Assembly (NCBI GenBank): GCA_003427395.1 | Contig: BFEA01000356.1 | Span: 1,506,594 to 1,546,499 of the forward strand | Direction: 5' to 3' | DNA: 39,906 bases | DNA from: Chara braunii | Taxonomy: Eukaryota > Streptophyta > Charophyceae > Charales > Characeae | Part shown: positions 1 to 8,863 of the stretch, piece after piece | How positions within the stretch are numbered: the stretch's first letter is position 1 | How the letters are laid out: every line of letters begins with the position of its first letter | Program-made: the position numbers and the translations under genes | The notes under the pieces: model-generated | Told to the model about the DNA's origin: nothing | The model's input: the letters and a program-made list of their open reading frames with translations, nothing else | Databases searched by the model: none

Positions 1-34
1 CCCCCTGCGCAAACGCGTCAAACGTGTTTACCAC

Positions 35-99
35 CGTTCAATGAACGCGCGTTCACCACGTTCAAAGTTTGAATGTGAAACGCCCGTTCAATGAACGCG
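35..99. repeat. Pair of near-palindromic 15-mers
   Basis: A 15-base word, CGTTCAATGAACGCG, occurs at 35-49 and again at 85-99, with further GTTCA/TTGAA words between. The core CGTTCA-A-TGAACG is a 6-bp inverted repeat around one base. It lies just outside the point where integrase-like coding sequence ends, so it may mark a truncation or insertion border of the retroelement. Too little sequence lies to its left to tell whether it is a terminal repeat. Confidence 0.5.
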
Positions 100-109
100 A
101 GGTAACATA

Positions 110-530
110 GCAAGTGTTGACGTGGAACTGGATGGGCAGGGGACAATGCCTACCAAACCAAAGGGTGTAAGGGGGGTATCCCGTACTTGATTTGACCGTG
201 ATGTTATCGACCCAAACCACGTACCGCAAATACTTTGGCCATTGCTCCGTGCGACCCTTGCACCATTTCGCCAGGGCATCTACAAGCGTTTGGTGACCCC
301 TCTCTACGGGCGCATTGCATTGGGGGTGATAGGCGGTCGTATAGGCCGCTTTGATCCCTGCCTTTTCCAACAATGTCTTGACCTTTTGGCTCAAGAATTC
401 CGTCCCCCTATCCATGACTATCTTCCCGACACACCCATACTGAGCAATGTATTCTTGGAGGAAATCGCTCACCTCGTCCGCCCTCTTTTTCTTAATGGCC
501 TTTGCTTCTACGAATCCGGTGAGGTCCCCT
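110..530 (-). pseudogene. Integrase catalytic core, C-terminal part
   Basis: This segment carries the second and third acidic residues of a retroviral-type integrase. The motif IVMDRGTEF places the second Asp at 410-412, and NAPVERGH places the Glu at 302-304. Exactly 35 residues separate them, the D,D35E spacing. The motif YHPQCNAPVERGH is the usual YHPQtdGqsER stretch of Ty3/gypsy integrases. The frame differs from the rest of pol, and the first Asp lies across the junction at 547-549. The spacing from first to second Asp is about 15 residues short of the usual ~60, so a deletion near 530 probably caused the shift. Homology ends near 110, before any C-terminal or chromodomain region could be seen. 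Confidence 0.85.
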
Positions 531-879
531 TTGGCATAGTTACTAGGTCCACGTGGACCTTCTCCCCCGGAACGGTGGGAAGCAAAGGAACTAGGGGCTC
601 CTTGTAACGAACCGTCGCCCTCTTTTGACAAGCCTCACAGGTCGAGCAGTACCTTTCGACCTCCGCGTACTGTCCGTCCCACCAATAGAGCCTACGGACC
701 TTATCGAAAGTACCCTTTAGCCCCCTATGGCCTCTAACGACCCCATCGTGTAGCTCCTCTATGACCGCCCTCCTCTCTTCCGGGTCGCATAATACTCTCA
801 TGGGAATCGCAATCTTGGTGGGCCTCCTAAAGAGATGGCCTCCTCGTAGGCAATATCTGAGTGCCTCTCGCTGGATTCT
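508..879 (-). pseudogene. Integrase N-terminal HHCC zinc domain and first catalytic Asp
   Basis: After an in-frame TAG at 880-882 the pol frame continues through a His-His-Cys-Cys zinc-binding domain: HDGVVRGHRG supplies the two His and YCSTCEACQKR the Cys pair, separated by the usual LYWWDG stretch. Then comes VHVDLVTMP, whose Asp (547-549) matches the first residue of the D,D35E triad. The frame then hits a TAG at 508-510, while the integrase core resumes one frame over just before this point. The integrase was therefore intact in sequence order but is now split by a deletion or shift. Confidence 0.85.
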
Positions 880-882
880 CTA

Positions 883-1143
883 AGTCCCTGCTTCCCTGCC
901 GGCTAAATACAGTCCTATGTCCCGGTACTTCCCGTCGTAGAGATTGGCGAGGAAGGTTCTAGGAGCTTCCTCTTCTTCCTGGATGGTCACTGCTACTTGT
1001 GCCCTATTAGCTGCTACTTGCATTACCTCACCCTTGGCCATCGACAACGGCACTTCCTCGAGCTTGGGTAGGTCCTCTCCCCGGATGGGGAATCGGGACA
1101 AACTGTCCGCTACCTGGTTTTTGGACCCCGATATTCTTTCGAC
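883..1143 (-). pseudogene. RNase H tail and RT-integrase connector
   Basis: Directly after the TAG at 1144-1146 the same frame reads VERISGSKNQVADSLSRFP. This is the hallmark end of Ty3/gypsy RNase H (the usual form is DYEVEYRPGKENVVADALSRRP). The amber codon falls where Glu is expected in the DYEVE motif. The following roughly 70 residues are the acidic connector that leads to the integrase zinc domain, and they end at another TAG at 880-882. The segment is a slice of pol and not a separate gene. Confidence 0.8.
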
Positions 1144-1146
1144 CTA

Positions 1147-2619
1147 GTAATCGTAAAGTCTAATGTGTAACATCCATCGAGCGATGGTCGGATCGGTCAG
1201 CGGGAATTTTTTTTTAAGGACTGCGGCCACTGCCGTTAGGTCGACGCTCAGGAGGCACCACCGCCCGTAGATGTAATGACGGAAGGTCTTTAGGCAGTGC
1301 AGCAACCCCAACACTTCCTTCTTAAACTGGCTATACTTCCGCTCGGCGGGGTTGACGGCCCTGCTTTTGAATCGCAACGGTCTCTCCTTCCCTTCTGCAT
1401 CCTTTTGAGACAGGAGTCCCCCCACCGAGTACGACCCTGCATCCGTAGAGACTATAAAAGGCCGGTTCTCCTTATCCTCAAAATAAGGGACATCTAGGAC
1501 TTGGCCCCCTTTGCGGAACTCTTCCTTGAGGATATTCATGGCCGCGGCCTGCTCTTCGCCCCAAGCCCACTCCTCAACTCTCCTAAGCAGCTTTCTAAGA
1601 GGTTCCGCCTTCTCGCTGTAGGCTCTAATAAAAATCCTCCAATAGCCCACAACCCCTAAAAACCGCCCAACTTCCGTGATCGACTTCAACGACGACGGCC
1701 AGTTCATCAACTTCTCTAATTTCGTGGGGTCGGGTCTCCACCCCTCCTTGTCGCAGATAAAGCCTAGCACCCTAATGGATGACACTCCCCAGCGACTCTT
1801 AGTCCCACTCATGGTGAGGTTGGCATCGTCCAATTTCGCTAGGACGTCCCTCACGTCTTCCATGTGGTCCACCACGAACTTCCTTACCCCCGGAAAGACC
1901 TCGGTCTCGTCTTTAGGTATGGACCCTTTGATTGGAAAGTCATCCAAGAAGACCTCCACCTTCTCGGGTATGAATTCCTTGAGGACCGCGATCATAGCCC
2001 TATGGAATACCGCCACACCGTTGGTCCACCCTATCGGTACTACCATCATTTGGACCAGACCTAGCGGCGTGTGCATGGCGGTCAGATGTCTATCCCAATA
2101 ATCTAAAGGGATCTCATCGTAGCCCGAGAAGAGATCGCAGACCGAATAGATCGAGCGACCGGCCGAGCCTTCAACGAGTAAGTCCGCCTCAGGTATGGAC
2201 CCTACATCCCGAATAGTGACGACGTTGGTCCTTTGGAGATCCTGGATCCACCTGAGTTTACCACTACCTCCTTTCCGTATGAAGAAGCATTTGTTACAGT
2301 AGGCACTTTCACAGGGTTCCGCGACAAATGTCCTTATCTTCTCCTTGATAAAGGACACGATCTCCTCCTTCTCTTTCTAAGCACACTTCCACCGGGGCCT
2401 ATCCTTCCATGGTACATGGGGAATGGTATGGATTCGAGCCGGCTTAGCGTACCTAGGGTCTGTCCTCCCTCTCTCCGAATCGTCAAAGGCTATAGCCTTG
2501 TCACAGCCTCTCATAACCATGGCTACATACTCCCTTTCCTGGTCTGTGAGGTTCCCGTCCCCTATATCCATCTTAGCTAGCCTGTCGGCAGTGATCCGTT
2601 GCCCCTCGGTCTCTTTACG
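1147..2619 (-). pseudogene. Reverse transcriptase and RNase H
   Basis: The segment opens with an acidic linker and a TAG at 2377-2379, then runs 404 codons without a stop. RT landmarks in order: KLRWIQDLQRTN (the palm RxVxDyRxLN equivalent), YSVCDLFSGYDEIPL (the first catalytic Asp in D-L-F-S-G-Y), GWTNGVAVFHRAM, and VEVFLDDFPIKG, a Phe-Leu-Asp-Asp form of the YxDD active site with DD at 1939-1944. SIRVLGFICDKEGWRPDP and the thumb or connection follow. The RNase H begins FIVSTDAGSYSVGGLLSQ and includes the ERKYSQFKKEVLGLLHCLKTFRHYIYG stretch, broken here only by position. It copies element RNA into DNA. All RT motifs remain recognisable, but the flanking stops make it non-functional. Confidence 0.9.
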
Positions 2620-2761
2620 CTTTGCGGATGATTTCGGCTATCTCCTCCTCCGATATCGACTCTTCCCCCATTCTATCCCGGCTGACCGCGGCGGGTTTTA
2701 CTTTTTCCGCAACGGTTTTATGCTTCTTAGGTGCACCAACTAGGGGGATTCCTCCAAAAAA
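2620..2761 (-). pseudogene. Frame-shifted protease-RT connector
   Basis: Between the gag-protease frame and the RT frame there is a stretch of about 45 codons in the -1 frame, including PLVGAPKKHKTVAEKVKP and SISEEEIAEIIRKA. It is charged and helical and reads on naturally from gag and into the RT leader. The frame returns to the gag/RT frame by a one-base shift near 2610-2620, where the connector frame meets TAA. Whether it was entered by programmed slippage or by an old indel in the T6 run cannot be settled here. Confidence 0.6.
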
Positions 2762-5085
2762 GACAGCCTTACACACCCTCCGAACTCTTCTTCCTCATCC
2801 TCCTTATCGTAGCCGATACCATCTATCAAGATACGGTCCCCGACCTCCTTGACTTCTATCTTGTCCCCGGGAGGCTCCGTTTTGGAAAAAGGCGACTCCT
2901 CAAGGCGGACCTTGCAAACCTTCAAATGAGTCCCTATTTTTCTCGGGACACTGGTACGTTGCCGCTCGTCTCGAGCACTCATGGTCTTTAGGATCACCCG
3001 GATCCCGTCCGGACTTTGGATAGAAAGAGTTTGACTCCCGCCAAGAAGATCAACCATCGTGGTGTGCACGACGCTTAGCCAAGTGCGTCCGAGGATCAAT
3101 TCGGACGAACACTCCTTAACTGAAAAAATAGGCACGGTAGTGTCAACCCCTGCCACGTCAATAATAGGGTTGTGGCACACTCCTTCCGCCAGTTGGAACT
3201 TGTTATCTGCTACCACCATGGACATGGCGAACCCCCTCTCTACCTCTAAGCCCAACTCTCGCGCAAGGGAATCCCTACAAACGGTGGATTCGGACCCGTT
3301 ATCTACTAGGGACCTCATCCTTTTTACGCTTTCTTTGGCCCAAAGATGGCCGCTCCCCAGCACATAGAACTTCCGCGGCTCAACTCCCGAGAAAAGATCT
3401 GCTGGCATCTCCTCCATTGTAAGGCGGACCGCCTGCACCTCTTCTTTGGGCGGGCCTTCCCCTGGAACTGTGGGACCTCCGGCGAGCGGGATCCTCACCT
3501 TCTTGGTTATACTAAGAAAATCCTCTCTTGCGTTCTTGCTAGCTGCCAAATATTCGAGAAGGGTGCACTGCATCGGTTGCATCAACGTCCTTCGCAGACG
3601 TGCGACGGTGTCAATTTCGTCGAGTGTGCACTTCATTTCAAACTTTTTGGGGACCCTTTTCCTAGGAGACTCAGGGGATGTCGGCTCCTCCCCTTTTCTT
3701 TCTTCGAAAGTCCTCGCATCGACCATCGACTGGTCCTCATCCTTGCTCTTCCTACCCCCGTCTGCAGCGGCGGTTTCCTTACCTTTTGAAGAACCAGCCC
3801 CCACTTGGGTCCTTACTCGCAGACAGGGTCCTTCTTCCTGAACTTCGACTTCTGCAGGCGGGGGACTAGGGACATCGGGTTCCGCCTCCTCAAACTTGAT
3901 GCTTGAGACTTGAGGCTCCCGTATAGAGATTCCACCCGTGGGTTCCATCATTTGGACCCGGGACGTGCTCGCGGCCGTTCTGCTCTCGGGTTGCTTTCCT
4001 AGCCTCGCCTCTCGCAGAGCGATCCTCTTGTCCACATTTATCTTCATTGAGGGGTAGAAGGGGACGCGCTCTTCGTCATCCCACACAAGTGACACAACCC
4101 ATTTGTTTTCATGTAGCTTGATCACTCCCAACCTCAAGGCCTCGGTGAGATGAGGACAGTCCCTCTTGATGTGACTCTCTTCGTTGCAGTAAACACACCC
4201 GCTTCGAGCTTGCGGGCTGTTGGGGCGCGGTCCCCCTTGCATGGCAGCGGCTATAGGCACAGGAGGAGCCGGCGGCGGCGGTGCGGGTGGTGGCGGAGCC
4301 CTAACCTCAGGTCGTGCCCCAGTGACCCTCACTTGAGGCGTGTCTCCCCACCTTCCATCTCTAGCGTCCTTCCAATGGGAATTCCCCCAATGGGGGCCTC
4401 GATTTCCCCCTATCTCTCGGTCATTTCTCCAGCCTCTTTGGTTTCCTGGTTCGTTTCTCCACCCCGTTTGTCGTTCTCCCCATCGCGGAACAGGTGGACC
4501 AGGGGGTGGTCTGTCATTTCCTCGAGGGCCATCGTTCCGTGTGTTGCGCATATTACGGAGCGCCATGTCCAGGGTTTCTTTCATGTATTCTCTCACGTCC
4601 ACTCCTCCTCCCGTGAAGACTACCTCGGCGACTTTTTCGAAATTGGCCGAGTCTCTTGGGGCTTTTTTGAGGACCTCCTTCTTTTTCTCCTCGGGTAGGT
4701 GCAACATAAACATTACGCACCTATCCACCTCCGACAACATCCCTCTATCGACCAGGGCTTGAGACAAGCGCTTGAACCTCCGGGTGAAGGCCACCAAGCT
4801 TTCCCGTTCCCCCCTCGTAATACGACGCAAACCCTCTACGGTGGGGATTAAGTCATCGCACGCGAAAGTCCGTAATAGACTACTTTTGAATGTCCTCCAC
4901 CGACCATCTGCCAGGTAGATAGCCTTAATTGCCGGGTCTAGCTCTGAGTCCGAGTGTTGGATGAAGTGGTCTATCCATTCTTTCTCGAAGAACCTTTTTC
5001 GGTAGGCATAACTCTCCCACTTCTCTACAAACCCCGTCCCGTCGCGCCCGTCAAAGTAAAGCGCTTCCAGGACCAGGTTAACGTC
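2740..5085 (-). pseudogene. Gag (with CCHC zinc knuckle) fused to aspartic protease
   Basis: The frame is open for over 780 codons. It begins just after a TAG at 5086-5088 with a retrotransposon gag domain (LYFDGRDGTGFVEKWESYAY; then FARRFKRL-type helix at LVAFTRRFKRLSQAL). A Pro/Gly/Arg-rich stretch and the nucleic-acid-binding knuckle CVYCNEESHIKRDC (C-x2-C-x4-H-x4-C, 4156-4197) follow. A charged linker leads to a retropepsin-like region: LVDNGSESTV near 3280-3306 and ELILGRTWL downstream. Most retropepsins have D-S/T-G, but this copy has D-N-G, which may be damaged. Gag packages element RNA and protease matures the polyprotein. The annotated TTG near 4830 is not a real start; the frame runs in from 5085. 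Confidence 0.85.
2755..2761 (-). promoter_or_regulatory. Possible -1 frameshift slippery heptamer T-TTT-TTG
   Basis: In the gag-protease frame the minus strand reads TCT TTT TTG, giving the heptamer T TTT TTG in the X XXY YYZ register used for -1 ribosomal frameshifting. The zero-frame stop TAG follows at 2740-2742, 12 bases after the heptamer, and the -1 frame stays open into the pol connector. This matches the layout of gag/pol slippery sites, but a homopolymer indel would look the same, and no downstream pseudoknot was demonstrated. Confidence 0.4.
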
Positions 5086-5088
5086 CTA

Positions 5089-5850
5089 GTATGGGACCCG
5101 CCGGTCATCGTAACGGCGGAAGTAGGGTCCCTCCATAGGCCCGTCAATCACCGGATTGTACGGCTTGTACCAAGAGGGGTCTGGCTCCTCAACCCGTGGT
5201 CGGGGTCTCGGGGGCCCCCATGGTTCTTCCCCATAACGACCTCTCTCATTCGACCATTCGGTCTCCCAGCGTACGGGGTCCTGCCCCCTAAACCCTCTCC
5301 AAGCGTCCATCCCCGGACTTCTCCCCACTACCTCTCCGGGTGCCCATACAGAATCCGCCTCCCTCTCGGCCCATCTCGTTGGCCTCCCGCCAGCTTCCGC
5401 CGACCTCCCGTCTCTCAGGTCCTTTCTATTCGGACCCCCTTCTTCTTCCCTCCTAGGTGGCCGGCACCCTGGTTTATCTCTCGGAAATTCTCGAGCTTCT
5501 CCTACCCTTGCTTCCGCATCCACTAGATCGGCCCATCGAGCTTCTACTGGAAGGCCTCTCGAGGCTTCGGTCGTCCTTTCTCTTACTGGCACCCGCGACT
5601 CTACCTCCCTATGCATTCACACTTCTGTGCCAGCTCTTTGTCCCGCCGAGGCTTGTCTTTCTCCTGAAGCTGTGTCTGGGTTCATCTCGGCCCTACTTAT
5701 CGACTATGTACCCTCAGCCATTTCTTCCGTCACCCTACTTAGCCTAGCTCCTAATTCAGGGCTCTTCTCAACACCCTCTCTTACAGCTATTTGTGGTGGA
5801 CGAGAGAGCCCTGCGCCCACCTCACTCTCCATGCACCCTATTGTTACCCT
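5089..5850 (-). pseudogene. Gag N-terminal charged region, broken
   Basis: This lies in the same frame as the gag domain downstream but carries TAG at 5086-5088, TGA at 5617-5619 and TAG at 5704-5706. The 5089-5616 part is rich in Arg, Glu, Gly and Pro (for example RPRPRVEEPDPSWYKPYNP), as disordered gag leaders often are, and reaches VPY just before the TAG and the gag core. The 5620-5850 part has ESEVGAGLSRPPQIAVREG and a Ser/Ala/Glu-rich tail. No catalytic motif is present. All three stops could derive from CAG or CGA by C-to-T change. Confidence 0.55.
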
Positions 5851-6261
5851 TTAATTGCTTACCTCACTATCGTCACTCCCTTCCGAATCGTCTTTTTCCC
5901 CCGAGTCTTCTTCCTTCTCACTCGATTCCTGGACTGCACTATCTCCTTCCGACTTCTCGCTAGTCACAGTCCACCAAGAGTCCCTTACTCGTTTTTCTTC
6001 ACAGACTACTAAGGCTAAGTTGGCGATTTCTTGGTCGGAAATCCCCCTTATCCCCTCTTGAGAGCACCGCCTGATTAGGGCCCTATCCACCTCTCCGGGT
6101 TCTCCTCTAAACAGGGGTTTGATGAATTCCCCAACGAGTGCCCACCACTCGAAATTTGTGTCCTCTTGCGACTCCCAACATTGGGTGAACAGTTCGTGAC
6201 CCTTTTCTTTGCCTAATGGGAATTTCTCGATTACCTGCCCCCTATTTAGGACCCTCCTCAC
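5851..6261 (-). pseudogene. Unknown 136-residue ORF upstream of gag, same frame
   Basis: The ORF ends at TAA 5851-5853 and continues in frame into the gag leader, so the stop is probably a mutation. Residues 1-90 look globular (HELFTQCWESQEDTNFEWW, then FIKPLFRGEPGEVDRALIRR), and the last 45 are Ser/Glu/Asp-rich and disordered. Upstream, in another frame, a Trp-rich stretch (DAWLIEWNTEEGEKFQGQL, about 6280-6400) looks like its lost N-terminus. No family is recognised. Its position suggests a retroelement gag leader or an extra upstream ORF. Confidence 0.4.
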
Positions 6262-6411
6262 AGTCGCATCGTCGACGTAGAGTAGACGGTAGGCCCAGGT
6301 TGGGATTTCCCAAGTCCTCCCATGAGCTGCCCTTGGAACTTCTCACCTTCCTCGGTATTCCACTCTATCAACCACGCGTCCCTCGACGCCGCATCCTCTC
6401 AATCTCCTTAG

Positions 6412-6702
6412 TCAGTCTAGGGCCCTCCGGGCGATGCCCAAGGGGTCTTTTCCTTCCTCTAACTCGGTTGCGAAGAATCGTCGGTCGTCGGGGGACAGAA
6501 AGATCTTAGCTTTTCTAGTGCGGCTTCCCCCTTTGGAGACCACCGAGAACCGCACCACTGTCTCTCGCCCGTAGATCCCGAAGAATTTCGTAAACACTTC
6601 TCCTTCCTGTCTAACCTTGGGGAGGGTTACTCTATACCTCTCTCCCGATTTCCAAGCTCTCTCTAAAGTACCAACAGGGTTCCCCCCGTCGTATCTAATC
6701 AT
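6412..6702 (-). CDS. Short ORF of unknown function upstream of gag
   Basis: A 96-codon ATG-started frame ending in TGA. It contains RYRVTLPKVRQEGEVFTKFF and VVRFSVVSKGGSRTRKAKIF, an alternating pattern typical of beta-strand domains, and then DDRRFFATELEEGKDPLG. It starts about ten bases after the stop of the ORF at 6711-7025 and shares its strand with the retroelement. It loosely resembles the beta-rich halves of the modules at 8.5-9.7 kb. It is probably one fragment of a larger decayed protein rather than a gene by itself. Confidence 0.3.
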   Translation of the reverse strand: MIRYDGGNPVGTLERAWKSGERYRVTLPKVRQEGEVFTKFFGIYGRETVVRFSVVSKGGSRTRKAKIFLSPDDRRFFATELEEGKDPLGIARRALD

Positions 6703-6710
6703 TGAGGGCC

Positions 6711-7025
6711 TTACCTCACGCCGGCCAACCTTTCAGCGGCCTCTACCAGCGAGTCCTCACACCTAGCTCGACCGATCTCTCCCTCCTCGCGCAATGTTTG
6801 GCGCAAAACCCCTTCCGAGTCGTATTCTCCCATCCTATCCCAGAACCGAGTCTCTACAAGGTGTATCCTGGATGCGAGCGGTATTCCTAGACACCTAGAG
6901 TCCTCTTCGAACCTTCTCTCCACTTCCAGCAACGGTTCTCTCCAAGTCCTCAAGGACCTCACTCCACTTGCGTCGCTAATGTAGACCGAAAAGCTAGCTA
7001 GTGTGGTCCAGGTCCTCTTTTCCAT
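6711..7025 (-). CDS. Short charged ORF of unknown function
   Basis: A 104-codon frame, rich in Glu and Arg, with probable long helices (LLEVERRFEEDSRCLGIPLA and LREEGEIGRARCEDSLVEAA). It ends in TGA immediately before the ORF at 6412-6702 and lies on the retroelement strand. No motif or family is recognised. The helical, Arg/Glu-rich composition matches the helical halves of the modules at 8.1-9.1 kb, so it may be a diverged member of that series. Confidence 0.3.
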   Translation of the reverse strand: MEKRTWTTLASFSVYISDASGVRSLRTWREPLLEVERRFEEDSRCLGIPLASRIHLVETRFWDRMGEYDSEGVLRQTLREEGEIGRARCEDSLVEAAERLAGVR

Positions 7026-7375
7026 AAGGCCAGCCGGCGGACCTCCACTAGAAATTCCTTCTCGGCACAGACCAATCGATCCTCTCCAAGATCAGGGTTA
7101 AGTTATGCACCTCCTTCGACCTTGACCTCGTTGCCGTCTTCGCAAGTCTCCAATTCCCAACAAATTATATTGGAGATGAATGTAACTCTCATACCTCCCC
7201 TTACCGAGCGAGAAGATCTATCGTCAACTCATCTAGGATTGCGATCGCAACTGTCTCCAGTAGTTTGATCCTAGCTAAGGACCCAGACCTCGCCCTCCTT
7301 TCTTCCTCCCAACATAGAGTAAGGATCCGGAGTATTTATTCCCTCACCCTCTCTAGCCCTACAAGTTCGTCAAGG

Positions 7376-7879
7376 TCAGGCTCGCTCATCCCCTAGTTTC
7401 CGTCGGCGACACGCGATCGCGATTCGGATGAGATCTGAGGGATCCAATCCTTCTAAGCCCGCCTCGCAGATCTTACCCAAGTACCTCCATGATATTCTTG
7501 GTTCTCTCGCGTGTCGACCCCAGCCTTCAAAGGCGTAACCTAGGTCCTCTAGAGTCGACCAATCGTCTCGATAGGGATCCTGAAGACACCATGATAGCAA
7601 AGTATGGAGGCCCGATTCCGTAAAGCGGAATTGGCTCAGGATTGAGATTCTCCTTCCTACTGCCCTTTCGACTGCTTCGGAGGGGTAGATCCGTTCGAAG
7701 ATGAAACGTGGAACTCCCACTGGTTCACTGGTGGCGAACTGTGGTACCTCCTCCCAACCCCCGTAGGTCACTCGATACTCTTCATGGCACCCTTCGTGAG
7801 GCTTTACCTCCTCTACGAGCTCCCCTAGTCGGTTTCTTACGGCTTGTGCATCCCAGAGGGATTCCTTTCCAGTCCTCAA
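7376..7879 (-). pseudogene. Diverged module of the upstream repeat series (third copy?)
   Basis: A 167-codon frame with SEAVERAVGRRISILSQF, then a hydrophobic helix (GLHTLLSWCLQDPY) and WSTLEDLGYAFEGWGR. The order and spacing resemble the helical halves of the two better-matched modules at 8.1-8.4 and 8.9-9.1 kb (R-R-I-S, then a W/L-rich helix ending in C-x-D, then L-x-x-L-G). It looks like an older, more diverged tandem copy. The first 60 residues are acidic and aromatic with no known motif. Function unknown. Confidence 0.35.
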
Positions 7880-8125
7880 GCTCCGTGCTATTTCTATGAA
7901 TCCTTCCTTCGAAGGGATATTTCGGATTCCCCTATCACTATTCTCTTCTCGCTACTCACCGCCAATCGCATGAAGGCCTTACCGCGTCGGATTTCCCCTA
8001 CTTCTCTACGAATGGTCCTTGTTGCCCCTTCCAACCTTGCTCGCGGCAGAGTGATACGGACAACTTCCCCAGTATCTTCTATTGGTTCTACTGACGCCCA
8101 GAGAGATCCGGAATCCCTCTTATCA

Positions 8126-8860
8126 TTACCTCGTTCGAGGTTCGTACCCCCTCCGATTAGTCACTTGTTCTTCCCCGAATAATAGGGCGTATGGAACGTC
8201 GGCGACGTGGCCTATCACGCCCTCGAATTCCCTTAATCGCTCGAATACAGCCTCTAGTTCCCTTCTTGGCAGAATCCCAGCGTCTACACACCGACTATAG
8301 AGCCAAAAGACCCCGCGTGTCCCTACCCCTAACCTTTGTGCGGCCCGAAGTACCTCCACGGTCCTTCCTTCCGAGTCCCGCAGGAGCGTCCTTACCAAGA
8401 AATCGGGCAGGGCAGCGTGGAGAACCTTCGAAGTGCGGGGCACCTCCCCGGGCTCGGCGAAAGAAACCTTCGTCCATGACTCGAAAGTCTCTTCCTAGTA
8501 AGCGCCAAGTACCAGTTCGTTCGCCACCTTCCTCGAGGACTCCCGGTACTCCGTATGTGTACCTAAGCCGGTCACTAAACCCCTCCAGACCTCCGCCCAC
8601 GAGTCTTCGTTGAGAAAGACTGTGGCTTCGACCTCGAGAAACCTGCCAAGATGAGGCATACCTCCCCTTTCTACCCCTTCCTTCCAAGTAAGCCTGCGAG
8701 CTCTAACCCACACGTACAATCCCTCCTTGATTATCTCCCCCTTCTCCACGCTCATCGAATAGGGGGTCACGTGCGGGTCCCCTGGGATCAAGACTTGGCC
8801 TCCCCTGCTGATCTCTATTGCCTCTATCACTTCGTTCCTCCCAAGCGTGAGCCTAACCAT
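8126..8860 (-). pseudogene. Upstream coding module, copy 1
   Basis: Two frame-compatible ORFs (8495-8860 and 8126-8443) form one module. The first half is beta-rich: IPGDPHVTPYS, LYVWVRARRLTWKEGVERGG, then VEATVFLNEDSWAEVWRGLV. The second half is helical: RGVFWLYSRCVDAGILPRR, then FERLREFEGVIGHV and PYALLFGEE. Both halves match copy 2 at 8864-9681 at equivalent places (YSRCVDAG against YSHCIDHG, LLFGE against CVFGR). The module is about 0.75 kb. No known family fits. It lies upstream of gag on the same strand and is broken between the halves near 8450-8490. Confidence 0.45.
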
Positions 8861-8863
8861 CTA

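Larger units (their letters stand above)
100..6261 (-). mobile_element. Decayed Ty3/gypsy-like LTR retrotransposon (internal region)
   Basis: Read on the minus strand the order is gag, CCHC knuckle, aspartic protease, reverse transcriptase, RNase H, integrase. Protease and RT before integrase is the Ty3/gypsy (Metaviridae) order rather than copia. Nearly all of it from 6261 to 508 lies in one reading frame, but that frame carries stops at 5851, 5704, 5617, 5086, 2377, 1144 and 880 (low coordinates), plus frame changes near 2757, 2610 and 530. No LTR, primer-binding site or polypurine tract could be recognised, so both ends are uncertain; coding modules on the same strand to about 10.4 kb may belong to the same element. 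It is a non-autonomous relic as it stands. Confidence 0.85.

Noticed and set aside
1676-2101. Plus-strand ORFs inside the retroelement region
   Set aside because: They are antisense shadows of the reverse transcriptase frame.
880-5706. Reassignment of TAG to an amino acid
   Set aside because: TAA and TGA also interrupt coding frames here and in other regions, together with frameshifts and a deletion; ordinary decay explains it.
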